The translations under genes and the position numbers were made by a program. Positions 47,848-58,735 of a DNA stretch of 64,000 bases are shown one piece after another. Positions within the stretch are counted from its first letter, which is position 1, and each line of letters starts with the position of its first letter. A model generated the notes under the pieces. That model saw only the letters and a program-made list of their open reading frames with translations, was not told the origin of the DNA and ran no database searches. This DNA is from Diphasiastrum complanatum. Taxonomy: Eukaryota; Streptophyta; Lycopodiopsida; Lycopodiales; Lycopodiaceae. The DNA lies in assembly GCA_029204225.1 (NCBI GenBank), contig MU832052.1, positions 1 to 64,000 of the forward strand. Reading direction: 5' to 3'.

Positions 47848-48200
47848 CTATTCCAACCCATAGATTCCTTTGTGCAGTTTGTGCTCTTGACCTTTGACTT
47901 CGAATCCCTCCGGTTGGAAGATATATCGTTCCTCTTCGACATAGTCATTGAGAAAGGTTGTCTTGACATCCATTTGATGCATCTCGAGGTCTTCCGCCGC
48001 TACTAGTGCAACAAGAGTCATGATTGATTGCATTTTGACAATAGGACTGAAGATTTCTTGATAATCCACTCCTTGGACTTGAGTGAATCCTTTAGCCACT
48101 AGCTATGCTTTCCATTTTGCAATGGAACCATCAAAGTTGATCTTCTTCTTGAAGATCCACTTCGTATTAATAACTCTCTTGTGTCAAAAATTGGTGGGAT
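47848..48200 (-). pseudogene. Ty1/copia reverse transcriptase N-terminal fragment
   Basis: Minus-strand reading: TKWIFKKKINFDGSIAKWKA, a stop, LVAKGFTQVQGVDYQEIFSP, EMHQMDVKTTFLND, IFQPEGFEVKGQEHKLHKGI. This is the start of the copia RT. It begins directly after a copia-type primer site and LTR, so gag, protease and integrase are missing between them. Confidence 0.85.
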
Positions 48201-48206
48201 TGATAA

Positions 48207-48720
48207 GCTTTGATACCATGTTGGAAGCGATGAGTTATCAGGAATGGGTTCTGATAGATACAGAACGTCGATACCAAATCGAAAATTGTGGAGCAAAAAT
48301 TAAGCAACGGGTGGTTGTGGATTGAAAGCATGTCAATTAGCAGCAAATAATCAAGATGAATAATCAGTAATAATGCATAATAGAACAAGGCAATAGTGTA
48401 GACAAAATTACACTCTGATTGATTGAAAATTGAGTACAATAGCTTAAAGCAATAACTAGCTTAGCTTGTTGATCGTTTTTGTGTATAAACACTTGTTACA
48501 AACTAGCAGACTGGATCATCCATAAATTGGGATGGAGGTTGTCTAGATCGGTTCGATCTTCAGGGCTGACTTCGATCCTCTGATGTGATTGGATTCGTTG
48601 AGGTTTTGACTCATTTTACGAGTCAGTATCGATTTTCTATTTTTCGATCCTAGAGCTGTTTTTGATACTTGGATCGAAAATTTCTTGAGCTTTGCCCTTG
48701 TGGTCGATAAACTAATTTTT
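48207..48720 (-). mobile_element. Copia LTR with primer site (LTR 4)
   Basis: On the minus strand the LTR ends CGCTTCCAACA at 48,219 and is followed by TGGTATCAAAGC (48,207-48,218), the initiator-Met tRNA primer site typical of copia elements with one mismatch. The 5' limit near 48,720 is set by the integrase fragment beyond it. It shares blocks with the LTR at 50,253 (ACAAAATTACACTCTGATTG-like and GAGTACAATAGCTT-like words). Confidence 0.65.
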
Positions 48721-48739
48721 TTTTAAAATGACATATCTA

Positions 48740-50230
48740 CTGATGTACGCCTCCTGCCTTGCAGAACTCCTTGAATTTGTTGGAGATGAATTCTCCTCCT
48801 CCATCAGTATGTAGAGCTTTGATCGTCCTATGGGTCTAATTTTCTATAGATGCTTTGTACTGTTTGAAGAACTTGAAGCCTCGGATTTGTTCTTCAGAAA
48901 ATAAGTGGCAGTCCTTTGAGAAAAGTCATTAATAAGGGCTCCATCTGTGGAAGTAGTCTACATTGGGCTGGAAATGTCACTGTGTACATGATCTAGCAAA
49001 TCTCTAGAAGTATGAACTGAATTGAAAATGAATGGACTTCTAGCTGCTAATAATACAACTTTCACACGGAGAATTCGATTTGCTAATGGAAGGAAGATCT
49101 TGCACTAGATTCTGATTCGACATTTGATGAATACTATTGAAATTTAGATGGCCTAATCTGAAATGTGAAGAATATCAATTGATTCAGAAGTAGATGTGTG
49201 AAGAGCTCGACTATTTGAAGAATAGCAGTGACTAAGCTTGTAAAGATAGCCACATCTTCTCTCGAAAGCTAAAATTTTTCGAGACTTGTCAAGAATAGTA
49301 TAGCCCTTTGCTTTGAATTTGACCCTACGACCAGAATCAGTGACTCTACTTATTGACAGTAGATTTTTGGTCAAATTTGGAACGTGAAGAACATTGAACA
49401 AGAACTTTACTTCACCTTTCTAAAATTCGACCCTGACTGTCTCCAAGTTGCACAAGTCTAGAATGGGTGAATGATTTGTAGCTTTGGAACCAATCCCGAT
49501 GGTGAGTCATGTGTTGTGTTGCTCCCGAGTCTAGATATCAGGAATCGATATCCTGCTGTACTCCGACCTTGGTCATGAGCATTGAAATTACTCTTGATAG
49601 AGTGAGATGTTGCTGGGTCGAAATTGCCATGACCCAATTTTCATAGGCATAGGGTAGACTCAATAATAGAGTCATCACTGCATCGGAATCTTTAATGATG
49701 GAGCCGGTTGCAGTCATCTGTTCCATAAGATTTTTGAAAGTGTTGAGATGACTTGAAACACTATCTACATCAGACATTGTTAGAGTGAAGAACTTCTTTC
49801 TCAAATGAAGTTTGGAAGTTACATCTTTGATATCGTAGAGGGTTGCCAGGATGTCCCAAGCATCCTTAGCAGTCTAAACAGTTCGGATATGACAGATTTT
49901 GGGAGTCTTTGATATTGAGTGTGATCAAGGCAAATGCCTTGCCATCAGCTGGCTGTCTCCACTTGGTGATGATGGCTGCATCACCTCTGGTTTGAGCTCT
50001 GTGCCATCAACGATGTCCCACAATTCTTTGGCTAGAAGTATAACCTTTATCTTGAATTTTCAAAGATCGTAGTTCTCTACGTCGAGTTTGTTAATCAGAG
50101 ATGAACTAGAAGATGGATCCATTCTAGTGTATCGTTGGTAGAAACATCGGAATATTGTTGGTTGCGCGCTTGTTGAAACTAAGTCTTGGTAGAAACAAGA
50201 CTGATAACCCGCAATAGAAATGCAAATTAC
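48740..50230 (-). pseudogene. Ty1/copia element E: gag, protease and start of integrase
   Basis: Minus-strand order: gag start MDPSSSSSLINKLDVENYDL (about 50,120), gag core KKFFTLTMSDVDSVSSHLNT and MTLLLSLPYAYENWVMAIST (open frame 49538-49804), protease site YLDSGATQHMT (near 49,530), NLLSISRVTDSGRRVKFKAK (49153-49401), RLGHLNFNSIHQM, and integrase HTDGGGEFISNKFKEFCK near 48,790. The element breaks off at about 48,740. Numerous stops and shifts. No RT in place. Confidence 0.85.
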
Positions 50231-50231
50231 T

Positions 50232-50870
50232 GAGCCACCCGCTCTGATACCATGTCGGAAATCGGTGGGAGTGATCAGAGATATGTCATAAAAAGGGTGG
50301 TCGTGAGTGCAGCAGAGGCTCGGTCGCTCAGAGTGTAGGCGTATAGGAATGGAAACGCAACAGTTAGCAACATAAATATTCAAGTAGACAAATTCATATA
50401 GTTTACGCAAAAGAACGACGTAGTAGTGAGACAAAAATTGCACTTTGATAAAATATATATCAACAGTGAGTACGATGGCTTGAAGTAATAATTTCAGCTT
50501 GCTGAGCGTGATAACGCTGGCTATAGATAACTCTAATTGAAAATGAAATACCAGAATTCTTCTTAACGCTTACATAGCTTGATTCAGCTAATATAGAGAT
50601 TTACAAGAGAGAAAATATCTTACAAGCCTTTCAAACTATTAACGCCAGTCTTTGCATATGTACAAAAGTTGGTAAACGCTTCACCGCTTTTTGGATATTT
50701 GGTTGTCCAGCTGTTTTAGAGTTGCTGATACGTTTACAAAACAAACTACATTAATCTTCACCAAATCTACAACCCATACTTACATCACCAGCTGTTTGTG
50801 TTGTCCTTTGAGCCTTAATCCCTTGGCTGATGTTGGATTCACAATCTCTCAAGCTACATCCATGTGAGCC
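50232..50870 (-). mobile_element. Copia LTR with primer site (LTR 5, 5' LTR of element E)
   Basis: On the minus strand the LTR ends GATTTCCGACA at 50,253, followed by TGGTATCAGAGCGG (to 50,232), an exact copia initiator-Met tRNA site. The gag of element E starts about 110 bp further on. The 5' LTR limit is uncertain but cannot extend far beyond 50,870 because the F-box coding sequence ends at 50,879. Confidence 0.7.
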
Positions 50871-50878
50871 GTTGAACA

Positions 50879-52072
50879 TTACTCCTCCAGTTGATATGGG
50901 ATTGGCAATCTCTCAAGTACTTGCATTGCCACTATCTGATCTCCCTCCTCTGGCATTTCAACATCAAAGAACTTAAATTCATCTGAAGATACATCCAGAA
51001 TTCTGAGCAGGCTCACTGGCTCTGCTCCCTCACCACTACCCATTTTTACCACGTGTCCACACAGCTTGCCTCCAGCTCCCACCATCTCCTGGAAATTACG
51101 GAGCTTTTCATCCTTCAGGATCACGATCCACCGATCCTGGACCGGGTCATAGACCTTCAACCTCCCACAGAAATCCAGCATATACAAGCGCCCCTGGGAT
51201 GCAGCGCACTGCCCAGTCCATCCATCTCTCAATCCACACGGCATTTCTGTCCACTGTCCTAGTTCCGGACAAAAGATCACTCCCACTCTAGCAAACACGC
51301 CCCTTCCACTCACCATGTACAGCTTTCCTCCCAGATTGACTGCGCTGATGGCTTCCCCACTGAATTTTGAGGATGCCAATCTGTTGATCGGTCGCCACAG
51401 CTCTCTTTCGAGGTCATACATCTCAGCTGACCTGGAGATGTCTGAATTCCACTCTGTTCCGCATCCGCTAGCAAGGTAGAGCTTATCGTTCACCATGCCG
51501 CAAGCGCACCATCGTCGTGGTACGGTAAAGGGCCGCCCACGCATCCATTTGCATTTCTTGGTGTCGAACACCAGAGGACTGTCGAGAGCTGGTTCTAGCC
51601 GCACTCTTTCACTTGGGCCGACCTTCTTTATCTTTGATCCAGCCACCACTATGAGCTTGGTCCTGGTGCTAACGCACTGAACAGAATGCTTCACCCCTAT
51701 CAATCCTGGGCTGGAAAGCTGGAACTCTACTTCCTCTGGCATGGGTGGCAGTGGATGCCAGGACGAAAGTAAGGGATCAAATGCAAACCAGCTAAACTTG
51801 CCATCTTTTCTATGCACAAGAACGTAAGGATAACTACAATTTGCTTGGCCTAGAGAGAGGCGAAGGGCTTGAAAGTATCTCGATTCGTACAGGAGCTTCC
51901 TCCAGCCCTTGCACACTCCTATCAGCGTTTGCAAAGGAACACGGCCTAGGCACAGAGTTGCAATGTGATCAGGAAGACCTGGTAGCAGCATTTGCAGTTC
52001 GGGATCCGAAATCTTCTCACTTGCCTTCCTGGCTTTACTGATCCTTTTGTATGCGCAACTTTCGTAAACCAT
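50879..52072 (-). CDS. F-box/kelch-repeat protein, SKIP25-like
   Basis: The product is probably a substrate receptor of SCF ubiquitin ligases: the F-box binds SKP1 and the kelch propeller binds targets. The F-box is LLPGLPDHIATLCLGRVP through CKGWRKLLYES. Kelch-type blades follow: FDPLLSSWHPLPPMP, FDTKKCKWMRGRPF, PRRWCACGMVNDKLYLASG (a SKIP25 hallmark), MYDLERELWRPIN, LYMVSGRGVF, VYDPVQDRWIVI. The stop is at 50,879. The first in-frame ATG is 52,072, giving about 397 aa, usual for the family. The frame stays open upstream to a TTTTCAG acceptor near 52,142, so an upstream exon could add residues; no good donor was found. No stop interrupts the frame and it has no introns inside. Alone among nearby sequences, it looks intact. 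Confidence 0.9.
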   Translation of the reverse strand: MVYESCAYKRISKARKASEKISDPELQMLLPGLPDHIATLCLGRVPLQTLIGVCKGWRKLLYESRYFQALRLSLGQANCSYPYVLVHRKDGKFSWFAFDPLLSSWHPLPPMPEEVEFQLSSPGLIGVKHSVQCVSTRTKLIVVAGSKIKKVGPSERVRLEPALDSPLVFDTKKCKWMRGRPFTVPRRWCACGMVNDKLYLASGCGTEWNSDISRSAEMYDLERELWRPINRLASSKFSGEAISAVNLGGKLYMVSGRGVFARVGVIFCPELGQWTEMPCGLRDGWTGQCAASQGRLYMLDFCGRLKVYDPVQDRWIVILKDEKLRNFQEMVGAGGKLCGHVVKMGSGEGAEPVSLLRILDVSSDEFKFFDVEMPEEGDQIVAMQVLERLPIPYQLEE

Positions 52073-52447
52073 ATTTGGGTTTCTCTCAGAAATAAGCAAA
52101 GCTGCACGATCTAGTTGTTGCAGCTGTTGCACATGAAAATGCTGAAAAGGAAAGTAGATGTATGCTGCTTACACACATTCTAAGTTTGATGATTCTTTCC
52201 TGTTTGCTATCCATTAGTCAAATTAGGAGCCAGAAAGACGATGTTGTTGCTCATTGAATATTTCACCACAGATTTATTTCGACACTCTGTTTGTCGCAAT
52301 CAAATCAAGAGCGGCTATGCAACCCAAGCACCGAACCGCAGCACACATGATCAACCCATTTATGAGCTGACATGAACAATTTGCTCTCGCTCCCTCCCTG
52401 CTTGGCTGTGTGTTTCATTCGCTCTGGCGCTGGACGATCTCTCTCAA

Positions 52448-52456
52448 CTTATAGGC
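52448..52456 (-). promoter_or_regulatory. Candidate TATA box of the F-box gene
   Basis: GCCTATAAG on the minus strand lies about 380 bp upstream of the ATG at 52,072. This would allow a 5' UTR of roughly 350 bp, possibly with an intron ending at the acceptor near 52,142. Confidence 0.35.
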
Positions 52457-52599
52457 ACCACTAATATTGGAGACTACCTCACTCTACAGTCTGGTCTGGG
52501 CTGCTCCAGAGTCAAGCCTCAAACTCTTGGAGTGAAGTTGGAGTCTTTGACTCTTTCCTCACCTGTTCACACTTGCTTGCTGCAAAAGTCACCATCACC

Positions 52600-53889
52600 T
52601 CTGAGGTGTCCTTCCCAATTTGCTAAATTCAAATTTTTCGAGCTGCCCAAAAGTTTGCTATATATATTCCAATTTCTGAATAAAGTTCAATTGACCCTTT
52701 GGCTGCTGGCAGCTTTGCAAAAGTTTTTCAATCTACATATAGCCTAGATAAAGTTCCACTCTTTGCAGCTTTGCAAAAGTTTCCTAATCTTTTATCTGTT
52801 TTCTAGTTTAAATAAATCTGAACTTTGCCTAGAAGTCTGGGATGTGAAAGTATGGTGACTTACACAGATGGTGAGTCACTGATTCACTTTTGATAAAGGT
52901 CATCCATAATGACTATTGATGAGTATGATGCCGATTGATTCCTTCATAGCCAACTTTCTGATTTGATTACCCCTTTATTTTCTGTGATGAAAACACTCAC
53001 AACCCACCAGTGCTCATAAAAAATTGAGAAATACAAACAGTTCAATTGTTGAAAGTCACATTTTATGGCTTCAATTTTTTATTTGTAGGTTCTTCAATTG
53101 TTTAGTTCTACTCATAGATTCCAAATGTTCAAGCTGTACTCTACCCTTTTATCCATTTCATATGTGGACTTTTTGTATAAGATTGGTGTAAGAGTTTTTT
53201 TTACTAGCACATAAATTCTGTGGGTCTTTTTATAAAAAGAGTTTAAGATTTTTTTACTAGCACTGCAGAACCTACAGTTTACAGACAACAAGTACAAGCC
53301 AGTTTTTCACCTTTTTACTTTTATGAGAGTGTCATAATGATAGCTTGCTAATAGCTATTGGAATTCAGAATCACATGTACAGCATCGTAGATTATATTGC
53401 ATTTGCCATTGCAAATTGCAATTTCCAACATAAGATCTCAGAAAAAAATACCAAAAAAGTAAGCAACTAAATATACCTTTTTCTTCAGTCCTGACTCCTG
53501 CTGCTGCTGTCAGAACTGAAATCTGAACCAATCTAGATTCCCTATCTTTTCTATGATCTCACACAAAATATTTCATTTCAATTTCCTTCCTTACTTTTAG
53601 CCTTGTAACAGCACATGCAAGGAGGGACTTTTTAAGAACCTACCAGATTGTCCGGAATAGAGGTGACCAGGAATTGGCCCCTGGCCCTGGAATAGGCCAA
53701 ACGCGGGGAAACAAGAGAGTGTCCTTTGGGGGGCCCCCAACTTCCAAGGCCCAAAAGGCAGCAAGTGTCGCCCATGGAGGGGCCCAAACCCACCCCCAAA
53801 GCCTCAACTATTATTTTGTTGCATTCCTTCTTTGAGCTTCAAGACTTCCTCCACACACACATGAATCATATGAGAAAATATATGTGTGG
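52600..53889. other. F-box gene 5' flank, no further gene seen
   Basis: AT-rich up to about 53,640, then a GC-rich stretch (53,680-53,800) with GGCCC and CCCAA words. The GC-rich part may be upstream coding sequence of the LINE fragment that follows, but no motif supports this. Confidence 0.4.
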
Positions 53890-54147
53890 TACTCGTCTCT
53901 GGTTACATTCCTTCTTCTGTTGCACGTCTTTTGTTTGTGTCTCGTTTGATCGCCATGTCTAAAGCCTCGGATGACGTTCGTCCCATCGCTATTGACGAAG
54001 TCCTCCTCCGTTTTGTTAGTCGCTCTATATGTTTTCAGTTTCAATAGATTTTCGGCTCTTTTCTCTCCCCTCATCAGTTTGGCGTCTCTACTCCTGGCGG
54101 CTGTAAAGATGTCATTCATGGTTTGTGTGCCACTCTTGATCTCCATC
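53890..54147 (+). pseudogene. LINE reverse transcriptase N-terminal fragment, partner of 28,797-30,720
   Basis: The plus-strand frame reads SSVARLLFVSRLIAMSKASD, DVRPIAIDEVLLRFVSRS, a stop, then FLSPHQFGVSTPGGCKDVIH and LCATLDLHP, the fingers and palm region of a LINE RT. It stops at 54,147 with bases CTCCATC, where an LTR begins. The fragment at 30,720 starts, on the other strand, with CCATCCTGACTGG coding for PDWVVFQVDVSN. The two share the CCATC overlap and the same reading frame, so they were once contiguous. Confidence 0.8.
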
Positions 54148-54970
54148 TGTTGGAAGTAGATCTGGTTTGTCAATGTTTGGCTAGATCTACTCATGATGTG
54201 GTGTAGTATAGAGAGGATCGTCCGCTTTCTAAGTTTTTTTCCAAACTTTGGACTGAGTGCGAAAATAAAACAATGATGAAGCACTAAGGCTTACCCAACT
54301 AGTGCTCGAAACAGAAATGAAATTAACTAAGATGACAAAATACAAAACCAAACTAAGGCTTACCCAACTAGCAAAGTGATTAAACTAAATCCTAGATTAA
54401 CACCCAAAGGGTAGTAAAATGAGATTGCGATTAATACTAAGCAAATGAGCAGTAATGAACATGCCACAATAAAATCGATGAAAAGGAGCCACGAGGAGGC
54501 CCGAGCACCTTCCATCAAGCTATGCACCTTTCCAAGGGGAACACAAATGAAATAGAATGATAATTCTCGAAAATAGAGAGCAAGATAGCTTAATCTCAAA
54601 AGTGTTGTTTACAATGCAAATACTTCTCCTTTTATGGCAAGGAGGGTATTCTATAAGTGTCTACTAACTTATGGGACTAATCTGTTTTTAGCCTTTCTAG
54701 AACTTCTAATTTAGGATTTAGAACTTCAAATTTTTTAACTTAGAAAAACTTAAGATAAAATATTTCTACTCTTAAGTTTCCTAAGTCTAAGTTCTAAATC
54801 TAAGTTTAAGCTACTTTATTATTATTTAAGCTTCTACTCATGGACTTACAAAACACATGCCATGGCTGAAGTTTATTGACAGATACTCATACGTGGTCTT
54901 ACAAAACACATGCCACAGAGTTTTATTTCTTTCTTTTTTTATTTTCTCTGTGTTAGCACAGTTGCTAACA
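54148..54970 (-). mobile_element. LTR of gypsy family 1, copy B (3' LTR)
   Basis: Minus-strand TGTTAGCAACTG to CTTCCAACA, 823 bp, near-identical to the LTR at 30,721. The minus-strand sequence following it is GATGG, equal to the five bases before the other LTR, as expected of a target-site duplication. The terminal 8-bp inverted repeat and CCATAAAAGG box are conserved. Confidence 0.9.
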
Positions 54971-54984
54971 TTATCCCCCTCCTT
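54971..54984 (-). other. Polypurine tract of element B
   Basis: AAGGAGGGGGATAA lies directly before the LTR start on the minus strand, the position of the plus-strand primer. Confidence 0.75.
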
Positions 54985-55042
54985 ATTGGATTGGTGGTCT
55001 CACACCAATTGATGCATTTTCGTCCTGGATCTTTTGTGCTTT

Positions 55043-58000
55043 TTAGAGACGAGACTGTTGCTGTCGAGAGTGGTAGATTGTTGTGCCGATGCCCTCCATC
55101 ATTTGCCACCGTAATTTGTTCAGGAAGGGCATGGGTTTGTAATAATGGAGCATACCCTGGGGAAAGTTATGGGTTTTCCATAGCTCCACCATATCAACGT
55201 GCAGGGTGGAAGTGAGTGCAACGCGATAATAGAGCCTTGCAACGTTGATATGGTTGTCTTGCGTTCGCAAGGGTTTATTGATATCAAGGACGATTGGGGG
55301 TAACCCTCAATCCCAAAAGCCTGAGTTCTGCCAAAAATGCCACCAGGCTGAAATTATCCGCAAAATATCTGACGTCGCGATCAGGATTGCCATGGTGCTT
55401 CTGGTAGAATACTCGGCAGTTGGTGACCATGTCTTCGGCTAAGTTGCCGGTATCCACGCCTGTGAGCTTAGGCCAAAAGATTATGTTCTTGACCTTGGTG
55501 GTAGGAAACGGTTCTCGCCTCGCTATTGGATAGTAATAAGGATTGGTGCGCATGTAGGAGGGAGCTTCGAGATACCGTGCCATTGAGGTCTTACTTTGCA
55601 GGAAGAGCTGATGACGCCAGAGAGTCTGTAGATCCAGGAGTTTGACTGTTGCCTTATGTGTCTGACACTGGTCCAAATCTGGCAGTATGTAGCCACTTCG
55701 CTCTTTCGTTGTTGGATACTTCTTTGCAAACTCTTGAGAGGCCCGCAACTCCTTGCTTGGTTCTATGGGCGTGATTCTGTGCCGGATGGTTGGTGCTTCA
55801 GAAGCAATCTCGTGTTGGATTTTTGGATCGGGTTCAGGAGAGAGAGGAGGCGAGGGGTTAGCTTCTGCAATTCTTTGTGACTCAGGAGAAAATTGTCGTG
55901 GAATGAAGGTGGGGTTAGTGGTGTCGAAAGGGTTAGAAGCGGTGGAAGGGAAAAGATAATGTTGGGAGCTGGTACCCCCAGAGCCTAACGGATTGGTTGG
56001 TGTTTGAGCTCCTTGCCCCAGGGGTTGGCCTTAAAATGCAGAGCCTTGAGTTGCAGGAGGAGGCTATTGGAATCATGTTCCATCTCCACCATCTGGTCCA
56101 TCAAAGTGGTGTCCCGAATCATGGAATTGGGCGTGCTCTGCATGAACCGACGGTGTCGACTGGGCATCAGCCTTTCAGCGTTCTTCCAGGGTGGCTATGT
56201 GCTGGTTTAGGGCCTCGACGGAAGCAATGTATGATTGTTGTAATTTTGAGTGTTGCTCTGTTGTGGCTTTCAGCTTTTCGGCTAGCATTTGATAGGCCAC
56301 CACTGGAATGGCAGTTCCCTCAGGAATAGCTGGTGGTGTAAAGTCGTTGAAGTCCACCATTTTCAACTGTTCCTTCATAGTAGAACATGCTGCTTGTGAT
56401 TCTGCTGTAGCCTCATCCTTTTCGGCTTTGAGGGTATCGATGGTTTGTTGCATGTTGGATACCTTCAGTTGGAGCTGGTTTTGGAGATGGAGTAGCATCT
56501 ACTGTTGTTGTTGATTGTAATTCGTGAGGTTCTGGATTTGCAGCTGTTGTTGTTTATTTTCCTCCTGCAGCCTTGCTTTTTCTTTCTGAAGGCCCGCCAT
56601 AGCACCATCGTCAAATTGCCGCATAGTATATTGTCCCCCTAGGGTGCCAAATAGATTGTATTGGAGCTCATTCACCAACCACACCGCTTTTTGGGCTGCA
56701 AGGGGTAACTGCTCCCAAGGACCAATGTCAGGGAGGGTGCGTGTGTAGTTAGGATACGACATTGGGTTGAATGGCAGAAAATCAGAAGCAGGGCTAGACG
56801 GAGGTGTATGAAAGGCAAGTGAGGGTGATTGTGGATTGAGGGGTACAAGAGGTGGGAAGATACTGCGTGGCAGAGATTGTTGGATTGGGTTAGTGGTGAT
56901 AGTGGTTGATGGAAGTGCAGTTAGTAATTGTAATGCAAAATCATCTACATTGACTGTGGAGTCAAGTAGGGTGGAGATTTGTGTAGGTGAGGGATTTTGT
57001 GGAAGTGTGGAAGTGAAGCCCGTGTTGAGAGTTAGTGAGGGTGTGGAGGTGGCAGTAAATGGTGGAGGTGGTGGTGGGAGTGTGAGAGCAAGTGATGGAG
57101 AGGAGATTGTCTGTGTGGACGGAATCATGCCCATAGGATCAGAGCCGAAAGTGCTTGTCGTTCCAGAGCTGTCTGCTGTTGCTGCTACTGCTTGTCGGCG
57201 TTGCTGGGCTGGTGAAGTAAGGTCGCCTGCTGCTCTAGGACCTCCTTTGGGACCTGAGATGGTTTAAGGCTCCCTCCGGATTCAACATATTCCACCCTGA
57301 TGTCGCTGGATAGAATGTCATGTGGGACATTAGCTTATGTGCTGGCTCACTTTTTTGTGCTTGGATAAATATCATCCAGCTTCTTGATGGCAGCATCCGC
57401 CCTAGACCCCAATTGTTTGGTGACCAACATGTGGAGGAGATACCCACATTTGGTAGTTGGTTTGCGGGCTTTTAGAGCTCCGCACAGCTTCTCTGCTACC
57501 TTCTCAGCCCACTTGTAATTTTGAATGGGATCGTCCATGGTGAGGGTCGGAGAAAAGAGGTCGCTTGGTGGTATGTGATCCATCTTGGTGGTATGCACTG
57601 CGACCATTGTGACGAAGATCTCTGAGGCGGCCCGTGGATGGGGATCCGTGATGAGGCGGATAGCAATCCTGTCGTTGGTTTGGGCAATGGTTCTGTCGTC
57701 ATCTGTTAGAAACTTTGTGAAGTACTTGGCATCATAGCTGGTGCCCTTTCCATGGATTGTCTCTCCGAGATTAGGAAAGCCGATGCTCTGGAGATCCCCA
57801 AGAGTAGGATAGCTGTCACTCTTGGATGTAATCCGAAAAGTTTGGAACTCATCCGAATAGGTGGAGTAGGCTGCTCGGATGAGGCTCTCGGTTTGCTGGT
57901 CCCAAAAAAGTGTCAGATCAAAGCCAAGGTTGGTGAGGATATTCTTGGCCAGGGTGAGATGCTCAGCGTAATTTTTAAGATAGATCATGACGATATTCCC

Positions 58001-58060
58001 TGAATAAGGACGAGGGGGTTTACGTCGATGCAAGCTAAGCGAGGGATCGCGGGAAGCCAT
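55043..58060 (-). pseudogene. Extra ORF between integrase and 3' LTR, element B (unknown family, coiled coil)
   Basis: It begins at an ATG at 58,060 with an intact first frame of 238 codons (57,347-58,060): basic start MASRDPSLSLHRRKPPRPYS, then EHLTLAKNILTNLGF, NDRIAIRLITDPHPRAASEI and NYKWAEKVAEKLCGALKARK. A Pro/Ser/Thr-rich linker (56,760-57,134) follows, then Gln-rich heptads (56,499-56,620) and a coiled coil (56,175-56,498, LQLKVSNMQQTIDTLKAEKD). The C-terminal domain (55,284-55,748) has ARYLEAPSYMRTNPYYYPIA and a continuation VARLYYRVALTSTLHVDM (55,043-55,270). Frame changes break it. Domain order and short motifs match the extra ORF of element A. No signal peptide or membrane helix is evident. 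Function unknown. Confidence 0.78.
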
Positions 58061-58735
58061 GATAGCAGTGATTTTAGATTGCTCTGAGAATTTTAAAAAT
58101 TTTGAAAAAAATTTGGCATGAACTCGAGAGCAGCAATCTAAAATGAACTCGTGGAGAGAAGGTGGAGGACTATATATAGACTTTTTTTGGCAGGAATTCG
58201 CAACTTCACCCAGAAATCATCCTCAGTGTCCACGATTTGGTAATGATGGTTGCGAATTTCGAGGCAACGTTCTAAGGGCCTGCGAATTCTTGTAAGTGAT
58301 TTTTCTATGCCAAAAGAGAAAAAACGTTTGACAGTGCAAAAATGTGTCTGATCAAAATTCGTAGAGATAGCAGAGAAATCTTGAGGATCAATTCGAGCTC
58401 CAGCGAATTGTCTACGAATTCTGATGATGGATATCTGATGAATAAAACTACATTTTTCTATTTTTAGACATTTGTTTATCTGAGATAAAATTCGCGGAGG
58501 CCAAAAATGAATCGTACTCTATGAAAAAAAGGTCAGGCGAATTCTATCTGAGATGTTGTGAAAAATATTTCTTCTGAAACTAATGACTTTTGTGGTTTTC
58601 TCAGAGAAGACTGTTGGTATACTTGATCTGATAGTATCTTGATGATTGGAACAAGAAAGCACAGCAAAAATGTTGTCGAAATGGCATGTAGACAATAAAA
58701 AGGAGAAAAAACAGTAGGAAAGAAAACAACTAATA
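58061..58735 (-). promoter_or_regulatory. Spacer before the extra ORF of element B, with TATA box and repeated GCGAATT words
   Basis: The word GCGAATT, CGAATTC or its complement occurs at least eight times between 58,190 and 58,545. On the minus strand TCTATATATAG (58,170-58,180) lies about 110 bp before the ATG at 58,060, a good TATA position. No coding similarity is seen in between. A dedicated promoter for the extra ORF is an inference from these features and from the similar layout in element A. Confidence 0.5.

Noticed and set aside
53811-54284. 157-codon minus-strand open frame
   Set aside because: It crosses from LTR into the LINE fragment on the antisense strand and has no motif; the plus-strand LINE reading explains the sequence.
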